A stretch of 21,562 nt of DNA from JBAXTE01 sp964653595 (GCA_964653595.1 CAZZHH010000054.1:1-21562), one strand, 5' to 3'; positions 1-8,602 are shown, counted from the stretch's first letter. Made by a program: numbers and translations. Notes: generated by a model from the sequence alone, not told the origin.

Positions 1-212
1 CAACAAATATAAACTATTTTTTTTACAAATCAAGAGCTATAATCAGATAATTCAAAATAGTTTTTAGTCATTTTTTTTAATTTTTAACAACCAAAAAATA
101 AATCAAACCTGTATTTTAAAAAACTAAAAAAAAAATGACACGTCGAAAGGCAAAACTACTAAAACCATTCAGACGTATCATATTTAATGAATAAGTATTC
201 CATTTTCAATTT

Positions 213-1028
213 TTACAATCGAAATTTTACCCCAATTCCCATCGATATAAAATCAAGAGGAAAAGATGATTTCAATCGTTTTTGTGATTTACTATAATCG
301 ATCATACCGGCGCTATTATGTTTGTAATTCTCTTTGTATTCTGTCAACATTTCGTATGGCTTAATGGTCTCATACACATCGTCCCCAGAACTGTCGGTAG
401 CTTTATTTAAATGTTTTTTCTCAGGAGCCCAAGAGCAATTTGCATAAGCAATCTCGGCATATAATGACCAATTTGAGCATAAGACATAATCCAACCCAAC
501 TTTACCATAAAAGCCAAACTGAATTCCTCCGCTCGAAGAATAGTGGCGCAAATAACTACTATTATCGTTGGTAATCTCTTCGGTGAGCACATTCCCTATG
601 CCAATGGATGACCCTAATCCGATGTATGGATTCAGTTTTTCAAATCCAGCATTTACAACAAAATTTGGATTAAAATAAGCGTAATTCATGGACATTTCAA
701 TGGATTGATTATAGACAACACCTGAATTATATAACTGATTAGTTACTACTTGCTTAATTCCAAAATGGTACCCCATCGAAATTTCAAAGGAAATATTCTT
801 GTTTAAAAAATACCCCAAGGTTGCTTGAGGAGAAACACCTGTAGCAATTTGATAATCAACAGATTGATACGATATCGAAGTAGCAGAAGCCTGCGATACT
901 TGTTGGATTCCTGCAATAGACGGCATTTGCAACGAATAATGTGCGCCAGTTTTTACATAAAAATTTTGGGCTTGAATGGACCATCCAAAAAAGAAAAGCC
1001 CCATAAATGCGAATGTTTTTATTTTCAT
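213..1028 (-). CDS. Outer-membrane beta-barrel protein, first of a tandem pair (downstream copy)
   Basis: A 271-residue secreted protein of unknown function. It begins with a signal peptide (about residues 1-20, ending SIQAQ). The rest is an alternation of short amphipathic, aromatic and glycine-rich strands such as ATLGYFLNKNISFEISMGYHFGI, NPYIGLGSSIGIG and GFYGKVGLDYVL, and it closes with a strand ending GIGVKFRL. This is the pattern of small OmpA/OmpW-like beta-barrels (porin family, outer-membrane beta-barrel domain), so the outer membrane is the expected location. It lies 12 nt downstream of a paralogue of almost the same length (1041-1862), with matching landmarks along the whole chain. 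It is the last gene of the minus-strand exporter cluster. No terminator is visible between its stop and position 1. The fold call is fairly safe; no substrate or role can be assigned. Confidence 0.75.
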   Translation of the reverse strand: MKIKTFAFMGLFFFGWSIQAQNFYVKTGAHYSLQMPSIAGIQQVSQASATSISYQSVDYQIATGVSPQATLGYFLNKNISFEISMGYHFGIKQVVTNQLYNSGVVYNQSIEMSMNYAYFNPNFVVNAGFEKLNPYIGLGSSIGIGNVLTEEITNDNSSYLRHYSSSGGIQFGFYGKVGLDYVLCSNWSLYAEIAYANCSWAPEKKHLNKATDSSGDDVYETIKPYEMLTEYKENYKHNSAGMIDYSKSQKRLKSSFPLDFISMGIGVKFRL

Positions 1029-1040
1029 TTTTCTTACTTT

Positions 1041-1862
1041 CTAAAAGTTATATCTAATTCCAACGTTAACCTTAACACTACTTAAGGGTATATTTATTTT
1101 AGCCATTTTATTGGGCATATCAATCGTCAAATCAGTGCTGTTCCAAGAGTCAACAAATTCTGTTTTTCGATTTTTTTGGTTTAAGGATGGAAGAATATCG
1201 TTTCCGTTTTCATCGAGGTATTTTGTAATCTCAGAGGATAAAGGAGAAAAATTCAGTTGGACCATTTCAAGCTCACCAAATAAGTTGATATTGTTTTTTA
1301 GCTTTTGACTTATTCCTAAAGCAGCATTAAGTCCCCATGGAGTACCACCAGAATATTCTATTTTTCGTTCTCCCTGATCGTTTATGTTTTGATACAACAT
1401 TTCCATTTTTGGCAAAATTCCTATCACAACCCCAACCCTAGCATACGGACTGAAATCACTACTATTGGAGGCTACTACTATTTGAGGATTTATCCACAGC
1501 CAACTACACTTAATTCCAACGTCTGTGCGATAAGTGCGGTAAGTTTGAGGGTTTAGGTAGGTATTTTCATTTATTCGTGAAATTCCAAAATGCGATCCTA
1601 CGGCGATTTCAGTTCCAATAGATGAGTTAAACATGTAGCCTACAGATGCTGATGGACCAGCTCCGAAGCCAAAGTTGGAATTTTTGGAGGTCACCTCTGT
1701 CCCTGTAGTAGAGACTATCAATTCGTGGTAAGATTCATTTGAAGAATACCTCCATGGCCATCCAAAAGCCATATTACCACCAATTTTGCCATACAAACCT
1801 TGTGCATGGATATTTACTGTACACATTAAAACAGTAAAAAAAATTACACTTTTATTTTTCAT
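1041..1862 (-). CDS. Outer-membrane beta-barrel protein, second of a tandem pair (upstream copy)
   Basis: A 273-residue secreted protein with a signal peptide ending in VNIHAQ (about residue 21) and a C-terminal strand ending VNVGIRYNF, where the terminal Phe is typical of barrels inserted by the BAM machinery. It aligns end to end with its neighbour at 213-1028: SASVGYMFNSSIGTEIAVGSHFGI matches ATLGYFLNKNISFEISMGYHFGI, and SPYARVGVVIGI matches NPYIGLGSSIGI. Both also have an Asp/Asn-rich loop of similar length near residues 205-220. The pair is therefore an old tandem duplication that has diverged strongly. It starts 42 nt after the second ABC-2 permease gene, with no terminator between, so cotranscription with the exporter is plausible but not proven. 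The function is unknown. Confidence 0.75.
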   Translation of the reverse strand: MKNKSVIFFTVLMCTVNIHAQGLYGKIGGNMAFGWPWRYSSNESYHELIVSTTGTEVTSKNSNFGFGAGPSASVGYMFNSSIGTEIAVGSHFGISRINENTYLNPQTYRTYRTDVGIKCSWLWINPQIVVASNSSDFSPYARVGVVIGILPKMEMLYQNINDQGERKIEYSGGTPWGLNAALGISQKLKNNINLFGELEMVQLNFSPLSSEITKYLDENGNDILPSLNQKNRKTEFVDSWNSTDLTIDMPNKMAKINIPLSSVKVNVGIRYNF

Positions 1863-1904
1863 TCTGAAATTATTATTTTATTTACAAAACCTAAAAAACA
1901 TACA

Positions 1905-3146
1905 TCATACTTCCACTAAAACTTCCTCCATGTTTGATTTTTTTCGTCTCATTTGCCAGGTGTATGCTAAACTAGCAGTGATAAAATAGATTGCGGTATG
2001 AATCCACAAACTTAGATATTCAAATTTCACACTATGTAAATCCCCACCCATGCTATTGATTTTAATATATCCTTGAATACCTTGAGTGGCAGGAAAAATC
2101 CATCCAAATGCTCTCCAAAACCAACTGATATTTGACATTGGCCATGAAATTCCACTCAAAAAAAGGAGAATCAGCGAAAAAAACAGAAACACAATCATAC
2201 TAGTCTCTCGATTCGGGAAAAACACCGATAGTGTCATCGAAAAAAAGATAGTAGCCAACAAAAATGGAAGCATGAACTTAAAAACATCGATGCTATTTCC
2301 GATATGTGGTAAGTTAAATATTCGTGGAACTATCACTAGCGTGAAAACAAGCCAGGCAAGATAAATCAAAAAATAGCACATCGCTTTGCCAAACACCACC
2401 CGATAAATTCCACGTCTACCAAATTTTGCACTCACTAGCTGATGAAAACGATTCTCTTCTCTGGCAGTCCCTGCCACCATGGTAATCCCAAAAAATAGCG
2501 TTTGATGTAGTATTAAAACCAACACAGCTGGCATCAGAAAACTAGCAAAACCCATTCCTCTATTATACAAAATATTCTCCTCAAATGGGATGGGATCCGC
2601 TTGAATTGTGGCGCTTTCACCATTAACTCCTTGTGCATTTATTCGTTCAAGCTGAATTTGCTTATTCATGTCCAGCACACTATAGTTGCTTCCCAACATC
2701 AAAGCACGATAATACAAAAAGCTGCTCATATCGCAGTACACAGAGATTGTGGCTTGTTGGTGAGTATTCAATTTCTTATCAAAATCGGATGGAATATATA
2801 CTACTCCATTTACTTTTCTCGAATCAAACGCTTTTTTTGCCTCTACAATATTCAGAAATTCATGGTCGACTTTTATATCTGGAGAAGCGTCCATATTTCG
2901 AATTAACTGTCTAGACAATGCTGACTTTGACTCATTTACAACTGCAATTGGGACATCCCTTAATGTTTCGTTTAAATAAAGAGAGCAATATAGCAAAGGG
3001 TAAACAATCGGCGCTAATATTAATATAATCACCACACCTCTATCTTTAAAAATCGTTTTCAATTCATTTACAAAAACCTGATAAGTATCCTTTGTATTTG
3101 AAATAAAATTGGATAATAAGTATATTGCTTTATTTTTTTTATTCAT
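1905..3146 (-). CDS. ABC-2 type transporter permease (distal copy)
   Basis: An inner-membrane permease of the ABC-2 (YhhJ/YhiH-like, YbhR/S-like) family, 413 residues from the chosen start MNKKNKAIY. One N-terminal membrane segment (about residues 38-58 of this form) is followed by a large periplasmic domain with the family hallmark IAVVNESKSALSRQLIRNMDAS. About five C-terminal membrane helices follow, from the SFLMPAVLVLILHQTLFFGITMVAG region onward. I preferred the Met at 3146 over an in-frame Met at 3206. The longer form would run into the end of the upstream permease gene (3172) and adds a polar stretch with no family character, whereas the shorter form leaves a 25-nt gap. It is paired with the permease at 3172-4350, with which it presumably forms a heterodimer. 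No ATP-binding subunit is encoded in the window. Substrates of this family include drugs and other amphiphiles; none can be assigned here. Confidence 0.85.
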   Translation of the reverse strand: MNKKNKAIYLLSNFISNTKDTYQVFVNELKTIFKDRGVVIILILAPIVYPLLYCSLYLNETLRDVPIAVVNESKSALSRQLIRNMDASPDIKVDHEFLNIVEAKKAFDSRKVNGVVYIPSDFDKKLNTHQQATISVYCDMSSFLYYRALMLGSNYSVLDMNKQIQLERINAQGVNGESATIQADPIPFEENILYNRGMGFASFLMPAVLVLILHQTLFFGITMVAGTAREENRFHQLVSAKFGRRGIYRVVFGKAMCYFLIYLAWLVFTLVIVPRIFNLPHIGNSIDVFKFMLPFLLATIFFSMTLSVFFPNRETSMIVFLFFSLILLFLSGISWPMSNISWFWRAFGWIFPATQGIQGYIKINSMGGDLHSVKFEYLSLWIHTAIYFITASLAYTWQMRRKKSNMEEVLVEV

Positions 3147-3171
3147 TTTTTTAATTTTAAAATTATCAAGA

Positions 3172-4350
3172 TTAATTAATTGGCATATTCTCTTTAATAG
3201 CAGCATTTTTCAATCTTTTTAAAATCATCAAAGGCAATAGCAAGAAAAAAGACAAAGCCACAAAGGATAACAAGGAGTATTTTACCTCCGTACCATGCAA
3301 TGCTTGATTCACATAAATTTTAAAATAATATCGGATAGGGAACAATGAATTAAATATTTGAGCAGGATAAGGCAACTGTTCTATGGGAAAAGTAAATCCA
3401 GCATACGTAAAACCTAACAGACCGTAAAATGCAACCAAAGTGATTCCATCTCTTAATACTGGAACTATTCCAATGATTAACACTCCAATTGCCTGATATG
3501 CCAAAACAAATAGAAAAGTAGTTAAAAACATCCATAATATATTGGAGTTTAAGGGATAATTCATATATCTGAACAACAGAATATTCGCAATAAAACCTAG
3601 GGCAGAAAAGATCAAAGCATGAGGCAATAATTTAGCCGTAAGGGCCACAATCATGGAGTTATTTGCACTATCCATCCACAAGTGAGAGGTTTTTTCTTTC
3701 AACTCAACGCCAATTGAAAATACGGTTATCGATAGAATTATCAATTGTAAAACTCCCGGAAACAGCAGATTTAAAAGATAAACTCCATAATTAGCCCATG
3801 GATTTCCTATAGAGTGATTATCGATCGTAATTGGCTGAATGACTCCCATTAATTTATTTTCATCCACACCTCTTGCTCGAAGAGTCTGGCGATGCATAGC
3901 CCCTGAAGTAAGCATGCTCATATAACTTAAATCTTTGTATAAAAGAGAACCTGCAACTAAATAACTATCGTTTACATAAAACACGATCTTTGGACATCGG
4001 AATGAGAGCACTTTCTGAGCAAATCCATTTTCAATTTCTACAAAAGCATAAATATTTCCCTTTTGCATCTCTTTACGAGCTTCGGTATGACTATTCAATC
4101 GCATCACGATATCGGCTTGTTGGGTAACCCCCAAATTTCTAGCAAATTGACGAGACAAAGAAGAGTTATCTTTATCTACGATGGCAATGGGCATTTTATT
4201 AGGGAGTCCTTCGTAGAACAACGTGAGAAAAAAAAGATAACAAAACCCCATCACTGCAACAGATGAGAGCAAATAAATAGGGCGAGTGATAATTCTTTTT
4301 ATTTCTCGATTAAACGTTGTTTTAAAGGCGCTTAAAAAATCAGATGACAT
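3172..4350 (-). CDS. ABC-2 type transporter permease (proximal copy)
   Basis: A 392-residue inner-membrane permease with the same plan as its downstream neighbour. An N-terminal transmembrane helix (about residues 26-46) leads into a periplasmic domain carrying IAIVDKDNSSLSRQFARNLG, the counterpart of the neighbour's IAVVNESKSALSRQ motif. A cluster of about five hydrophobic helices follows between residues 190 and 380, including LLFPGVLQLIILSITVFSIG. It ends 25 nt before the next permease and begins 52 nt after the HlyD-like adaptor gene, so the four transport genes form one minus-strand operon. In E. coli the related yhhJ sits beside rbbA, which supplies ATPase domains; no such gene exists in this cluster. 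The family call is confident, the substrate unknown. Confidence 0.87.
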   Translation of the reverse strand: MSSDFLSAFKTTFNREIKRIITRPIYLLSSVAVMGFCYLFFLTLFYEGLPNKMPIAIVDKDNSSLSRQFARNLGVTQQADIVMRLNSHTEARKEMQKGNIYAFVEIENGFAQKVLSFRCPKIVFYVNDSYLVAGSLLYKDLSYMSMLTSGAMHRQTLRARGVDENKLMGVIQPITIDNHSIGNPWANYGVYLLNLLFPGVLQLIILSITVFSIGVELKEKTSHLWMDSANNSMIVALTAKLLPHALIFSALGFIANILLFRYMNYPLNSNILWMFLTTFLFVLAYQAIGVLIIGIVPVLRDGITLVAFYGLLGFTYAGFTFPIEQLPYPAQIFNSLFPIRYYFKIYVNQALHGTEVKYSLLSFVALSFFLLLPLMILKRLKNAAIKENMPIN

Positions 4351-4402
4351 AACAATGGTTTAATATTTTAATATTCTTGAAGTCAATGTTTTTTTTCAAA
4401 AA

Positions 4403-5395
4403 TTATTTAATCTTTTTTTCAAAAATGGCAGTCATTCCAGGATGCAAATTAGCCACTTTTGAAGTTGGACGTGCATGAATTTCGAATGTCTTAGCGTCAA
4501 ACTGTCCAGTAGTTTTGGTAGCTTTCCAAGTTGCAAAAGAAGCCATTGCCTTCATATAGGTCACTTTCACGTCTACTTCTTGATTATCTAAGGCTGGGAT
4601 TTTCACTTTAAAGACCTTACCTACTTTTAAATCGCCCAATAAATCCTCACGCACATGAAAGGCAAACCAAATATTGTTCAAATCGACAATGCTCATAATT
4701 GGAGCTCCGGTTCCCACCAATTCTCCCCTTTTTGGATAAATTTCGGACACTACTCCATTAATTGGGGAAATTAAAAATTTATCCAACATATAAGATTTTA
4801 CCTCGTTTACGGCACCTTGGGCACGTTCTACCAAAGCAGATGCAGCTTCTTTATCTTCACTTTCCGCTCCATTTACCGCCATGTCATATTGCGATTTAGC
4901 TGCATTAGAAGTAGCCAACGCAGCTTTGTACTGAGCTTCCGCTTCATCTCGTTTTTGTGTAGGAATAACCCCCTTTTCGTATAAGCGCTGTACTCTTTCA
5001 AAAGAAACTTTGGCTATATCCAATCCTACTTTTGCTTTTTGCCACATCTCATAAGCTCCCATAATCAACTCTTTTCGAGCACCTTTCTGCGCTTTTTTAT
5101 TTTGGGCACTCGCTGCATTTTGGGCTGCAGAAGCTTGTTCCATCTTGGCCGTAAGCTCTGGACTGTCTATTATCACTAACGTGTCCCCTTCCTTCACTTG
5201 AGTACCTTCCTCTACAAGTAAACGATCGATACGACCCGGAATTTTTCCTGAAATACGCACTTCCGTAGCCACAGCTTCACCTTGTATCACTTCGGGTTCA
5301 GGTCTGTTAACAATTAAACCAATGATAAAAATAATTACTACCACTACAATTAATGCAATTAATCCTGTTCTTAAATCCTTATTTTTCTTTTTCAT
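4403..5395 (-). CDS. HlyD-family periplasmic adaptor (membrane fusion protein)
   Basis: A 330-residue adaptor that would link the inner-membrane permeases to the TolC-like channel. A single N-terminal membrane anchor covers about residues 11-29 after a basic start (MKKKNKDLR). Next comes the first half of a lipoyl/barrel-sandwich domain (VRISGKIPGRIDRLLVEEG). An Ala/Lys/Glu/Gln-rich alpha-helical hairpin covers roughly residues 75-195, and the second lipoyl half is at FLISPINGVVSEIYPKRGELV. A beta-barrel domain follows, ending in LHPGMTAIFEKKIK, where the GM(T)A element is usual in this family. It lies between the outer-membrane channel gene (44 nt upstream) and the two permease genes, as expected for a tripartite exporter similar to YhiI/YbhG. 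The role is known from the family; the cargo is not evident. Confidence 0.9.
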   Translation of the reverse strand: MKKKNKDLRTGLIALIVVVVIIFIIGLIVNRPEPEVIQGEAVATEVRISGKIPGRIDRLLVEEGTQVKEGDTLVIIDSPELTAKMEQASAAQNAASAQNKKAQKGARKELIMGAYEMWQKAKVGLDIAKVSFERVQRLYEKGVIPTQKRDEAEAQYKAALATSNAAKSQYDMAVNGAESEDKEAASALVERAQGAVNEVKSYMLDKFLISPINGVVSEIYPKRGELVGTGAPIMSIVDLNNIWFAFHVREDLLGDLKVGKVFKVKIPALDNQEVDVKVTYMKAMASFATWKATKTTGQFDAKTFEIHARPTSKVANLHPGMTAIFEKKIK

Positions 5396-5439
5396 TATTT
5401 TAAATTTAAAATTATTGATTTATAAATAATCCGTATATA

Positions 5440-6915
5440 TTAATGCAATCCACCCATTGCCTTTTTCAAATTCGACTCTTGTAATCTAAAATCAGATTTA
5501 ACATCGATAAAATCGGTATAGGCTTTTTGCCACAATAGCTGAGCTTCTAAGATATCGGTTGTTTTAACCAGTCCCTCAAGAAAGTTTTCATTCGTTAATT
5601 TAAGATTTTCTTCTGCTTGATGGAGAGTTATTTGAGCAAATTCTATCTTTTGCAATGCCTCATTATACATATTAACTGCTTGTTGTACTTGAAGACTAAT
5701 TAATTCTTCCGTTTCAGATAACTTCAATTCACTCAATTTTTTAGAATGATTTGCTGCATTCATGGTATGAATTCGATCCCCCCAGTGAAATATGGGGACC
5801 CTTGCCACCAACCCTATATTCCAATCACCCCCAAAATCGTTTGTCAAACCAGCGTATGGATTCGGATTTGCCATGGTGTAATTGGCAGTTAATACTACGT
5901 CAGGCAAAAATCTAGATCTTGCAATATTTGCAGCTTCATTGGTTAATTTAACTGCATTTTTTAACATTTCAATTTCAGGTCGATTGGATAAAGCCAAATT
6001 ACGATATGCCGTATCTAACACAAAATCCGATGGAGAATCTATCTCCGCATACACGTTTATATCCGAATCTACGGGTAAACCAACTTGTTGACACAAAGCC
6101 ATTTTCGATAATTTTAACCCGTTTGTGGCCTTATACAACATCAAATTAGCTTCACTCTGTTTTACTTTTGCTTTTAACACATCGTTGCTGGTGACTATCC
6201 CCTCAATTTTTAGATTTTCTAAGTCCGACACCAATTTATCTACTAGTTTTTTGTACTCTTGTGCTACTTTTTCCTTTTCTTCGACTGAAATCACTCGCCA
6301 AAAAGATTCATCCAATTTTAAAATAACCTCTGATGCTTCTAACTGATGATTTTGCTCAGAAATTTTTTCATTGATTTTAGCAATACGATAAAAACTTTGT
6401 AATTTTCCACCTAAAAAAACAGGTTGTACTAAGCCCATATTGAGTAAATAAATATTTTTAGACCCCATTTTCAACTGATCTTTAGGCAAAAAAGCATAAT
6501 TGTTGAATAAAGGATTTCCATCTTCCATAATTACAGGGCGACCACCAACTGTAAACAAATCCGGTTTCAACGACATCGTTGCAGGATCAAATTTGTAAAT
6601 AGGTAAATACTTGTCCTCACTCAACAATTGGAACTGCTTATTAACGCGAGTATAAGTACCAGTAAAATCCAAACTTGGTAAAAATTGAGTAAAAGCCGAC
6701 TTTCTTAAATCTGAAGTCATCTCCATCTTTTGCTCAGATGACTGTAACTTTTTATTGTGTTTTATTGCCATCTCCCGACATTGGGATAGAGAGAGAACTG
6801 TTTGTGCGTAAGAATTCTGATTTCCAATTACATAAAAAGCAAAAATCATATAAAACAACTGTTTGTTGTGCCAAAAAACTTGTTTTAATAATCTATTTTT
6901 TTTCATTCTTTTCAT
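5440..6915 (-). CDS. TolC-family outer-membrane efflux protein
   Basis: A 491-residue outer-membrane channel of the OEP/TolC family. A basic start and hydrophobic segment end in a signal peptide near NSYAQ (about residue 38). The mature part begins with LSLSQCREMAIKHNKKLQSSEQ, the conserved first OEP helix. The second OEP repeat begins near LALSNRPEIEMLKNAVKLTNEAANIARSRFLPDVVL. The C-terminal coiled coil contains NFLEGLVKTTDILEAQLLWQKAYTDFIDVKSDFR and AMGG, the usual ending. Met-4 (position 6906) is an equally possible start. It is the first gene of the four-gene export unit. The 86-nt gap up to the regulator gene contains a likely operator at 6962-6982, so this gene probably heads a regulated transcript. 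It would form the trimeric exit duct of the system. Confidence 0.9.
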   Translation of the reverse strand: MKRMKKNRLLKQVFWHNKQLFYMIFAFYVIGNQNSYAQTVLSLSQCREMAIKHNKKLQSSEQKMEMTSDLRKSAFTQFLPSLDFTGTYTRVNKQFQLLSEDKYLPIYKFDPATMSLKPDLFTVGGRPVIMEDGNPLFNNYAFLPKDQLKMGSKNIYLLNMGLVQPVFLGGKLQSFYRIAKINEKISEQNHQLEASEVILKLDESFWRVISVEEKEKVAQEYKKLVDKLVSDLENLKIEGIVTSNDVLKAKVKQSEANLMLYKATNGLKLSKMALCQQVGLPVDSDINVYAEIDSPSDFVLDTAYRNLALSNRPEIEMLKNAVKLTNEAANIARSRFLPDVVLTANYTMANPNPYAGLTNDFGGDWNIGLVARVPIFHWGDRIHTMNAANHSKKLSELKLSETEELISLQVQQAVNMYNEALQKIEFAQITLHQAEENLKLTNENFLEGLVKTTDILEAQLLWQKAYTDFIDVKSDFRLQESNLKKAMGGLH

Positions 6916-6961
6916 TTTATTTTTTCATATTTTAAATTGACAGTATAATATTTTAACTTTC

Positions 6962-6982
6962 GACCATATTCGTCATTTGGTC
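6962..6982. promoter_or_regulatory. Putative TetR operator ahead of the export operon
   Basis: A 21-bp interrupted inverted repeat, GACCA at 6962-6966 and TGGTC at 6978-6982, lies about 47 bp upstream of the TolC-like start. It matches the site at 7596-7616 in length, in GACCAT at one end and GGTC at the other. On the coding strand the two sites share the 10-mer ATGGTCGAAA. Two such sites flanking one regulator gene suggest operators of that TetR protein. No exact TAnnTTTG element was found for this promoter. Inference from sequence only. Confidence 0.5.
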
Positions 6983-7001
6983 TAATTTATGGCAAAAAAA
7001 T

Positions 7002-7601
7002 TTAACGTACAGATATTCCGTAAAATAGAATATTTAGGAGTACTTCAATTTGACTGTTTACATATTCCGGAGAATTTTTGGAGATAACAAATGGATATTC
7101 TAATCCCTTCATTGCAGTTACTAATGCCATTGCAGCAGTATAGGTATTAGGAATTGAAAAATAACCTCTTTCTATTCCATCATCTAAAATGGATTTAATC
7201 GTATTTATTTCCGTTTCATCGTATATTTTTCTAACATTTTCAATAAATTGCAGGTGGCTTAAATATTCATTTTTAACAGCATCATACAGATTTAGCAACT
7301 TTTGAAATCCATTCATTCTCACATGGACATATGCTTTTAATTTATCTTTGGGATCATCATGCTCGGAAATTGCGGCCATAATCTCTCCCCTCAACATCGA
7401 TGTTTCCTGATCGAGAACAGCTTTAAAAACATCTTCTTTACTTTGAAAATAGTAGTATAGCGAACTTTTACCTTTTCTGTTGGCATTTGCTATCTGATTC
7501 ATCGATGTTTTTTGAAACCCATACTTTCCAAAAATATTTCGCGCAATCTGAATAATTGAATCTCTTGTTTCTTCTTTTGACAACATTTGAATTTCGACCA
7601 T
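7002..7601 (-). CDS. TetR/AcrR-family transcriptional regulator
   Basis: A 199-residue repressor-type protein. The N-terminal helix-turn-helix runs from about residue 8 to 60: RDSIIQIARNIFGKYGFQKTSMNQIANANRKGKSSLYYYF, with the classical YYYFQSKEDVF ending. The remaining roughly 140 residues are the helical ligand-binding and dimerisation domain of the family. It lies directly upstream of the export operon on the same strand and probably controls it. The start is uncertain: Met-1 (7601) falls inside the predicted operator, and Met-6 (7586, MLSKEETRD) looks at least as good for this family and would leave about 23 nt of leader after the predicted promoter. I give the longer form. Autoregulation is suggested by the operator overlapping its own -7 element. 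The ligand is unknown, although export cargo or a bile-salt-like or drug-like compound would be usual for such a pairing. Confidence 0.88.
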   Translation of the reverse strand: MVEIQMLSKEETRDSIIQIARNIFGKYGFQKTSMNQIANANRKGKSSLYYYFQSKEDVFKAVLDQETSMLRGEIMAAISEHDDPKDKLKAYVHVRMNGFQKLLNLYDAVKNEYLSHLQFIENVRKIYDETEINTIKSILDDGIERGYFSIPNTYTAAMALVTAMKGLEYPFVISKNSPEYVNSQIEVLLNILFYGISVR

Positions 7602-7616
7602 TTTATTTGAACGGTC
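7596..7616. promoter_or_regulatory. Putative TetR operator at the regulator's own start
   Basis: A 21-bp site with GACC at 7596-7599 and GGTC at 7613-7616 matches the site at 6962-6982. It touches the predicted -7 element of the tetR-type gene (7616-7623) and covers the first possible start codon, so a bound repressor would block transcription initiation. The half containing GGTC also sits in an imperfect 12-bp palindrome (TTGAACGGTCAA, 7607-7618). Inference from comparison of the two sites. Confidence 0.5.
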
Positions 7617-7623
7617 AAAATTA
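7616..7623 (-). promoter_or_regulatory. Putative -7 promoter element of the TetR gene
   Basis: Read on the minus strand this is TAATTTTG, an exact fit to the Bacteroidota -7 consensus TAnnTTTG. The expected start of transcription would be near 7609, just ahead of the coding region. No good -33 TTTG was found at 19-21 bp spacing, so the call rests on the -7 element and its position. Confidence 0.45.
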
Positions 7624-7782
7624 CAATATTTTTTTTAGGTGGTTTATATTTAACAAAACAATAACAAATAACACCAAATCATGGAGAACCTAAAACTATC
7701 TATTTAGGATCCTTTTTCCTAATCCATGAGGTGTCAGATCGATTAAACCTTTAAATTTGTCACTGAAAGAATTTATAGATTA

Positions 7783-8598
7783 TCAATGTTCAATAATTTG
7801 ATTTGAAATAGAAACCGAATAAAATTGCTGAGGAGTTTTGTTCTCCATAAAATCTGTAGCAGCAACATCAAACGGATAATAAATGGCGCACAAAGAGTTA
7901 CTAACCAGATATATGTGTTTATGTTTTTCTTTTGGCACACCTTGATAAACACCCAAAAGCACTTCGAATCGAGGATTTTCAGGATCTATTTGAGCATCAT
8001 GCCATACAATAATAGAAGCGTCATTTTTCAACACGGAGAGTATTTTTTGAGTATCTTTTGCAACCGATTCAGTGTGGTGGTCCCCGTCGATAAAAACTAA
8101 ATCAAATTTTACATTTAGTGTATCGTAATTAAAAGTTTGAGAATGTCCAAAAAGGTGGGTTACATTGCAAATATTTTTTGAAAAAAAACGATGCATTTTA
8201 ATGTAATTTTCTTCCATTCCCATCTCTCTCATAGTTTCATCGGAAAGATTGAGCGAGAAGCAATTTTTGACAAAAGGGGCCACATTTGCGACACTTTCTC
8301 CACGCCATGTTCCAATTTCTAAATAATTTTCCACCTTATGTTTTTTACTAACCAGCTGAAGGAGCGCAAGATCTGTTGGCAAAGAAGCACCACTTAGGTA
8401 TGCAAAAGGTGAAACCTGAACACTTTTATCTTCTTCCAAAAAATCCGTTAAAGAGATCTGTTTAAATTGTTTTATCTCAGGAAATTTTTTGTGAAATATA
8501 CGCTTGTGAGTCTCTTCATTTTCTATGATTAAGTTAAGAAGATATGGCATTTTAACAATTTCAACAAATGCTTTAAAAGCCTTAAATATTTTAAGCAT
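7783..8598 (-). CDS. Class I SAM-dependent methyltransferase (glycan cluster)
   Basis: A 271-residue protein. The Rossmann-fold methyltransferase core starts near residue 90. Motif I, YLEIGTWRGES (92-102), binds S-adenosylmethionine. FDLVFIDGDHHTESV (165-179) provides the acidic strand-4 region typical of the Methyltransf_24-type and related families, and IIVWHDA (196-202) follows. The first 80 or so residues form an uncharacterised helical extension. The gene begins 4 nt after the flippase gene, which itself overlaps the glycosyltransferase gene, so it is the last gene of a three-gene operon. The context suggests O-methylation of a sugar or of an activated glycan intermediate, but the acceptor cannot be read from the sequence. 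No terminator hairpin is obvious in the 181 nt up to the TetR start. Confidence 0.82.
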   Translation of the reverse strand: MLKIFKAFKAFVEIVKMPYLLNLIIENEETHKRIFHKKFPEIKQFKQISLTDFLEEDKSVQVSPFAYLSGASLPTDLALLQLVSKKHKVENYLEIGTWRGESVANVAPFVKNCFSLNLSDETMREMGMEENYIKMHRFFSKNICNVTHLFGHSQTFNYDTLNVKFDLVFIDGDHHTESVAKDTQKILSVLKNDASIIVWHDAQIDPENPRFEVLLGVYQGVPKEKHKHIYLVSNSLCAIYYPFDVAATDFMENKTPQQFYSVSISNQIIEH

Positions 8599-8602
8599 GA
8601 TT

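Noticed and set aside
11..65. Inverted repeat AAACTATTTT / AAAATAGTTT followed by T, resembling a terminator for a gene left of the window
   Set aside because: The 33-base loop and a stem with only one G-C pair make it unlikely to work, and such matches are common in AT-rich DNA. The rest of 1-212 shows nothing else.
3147..3206. Longer start for the distal ABC-2 permease
   Set aside because: It would overlap the end of the upstream permease gene and adds residues with no family character.
7700..7725. TTAGG/CCTAA repeat between the methyltransferase and TetR genes as a terminator
   Set aside because: The stem is short and there is no T-run in the needed direction.
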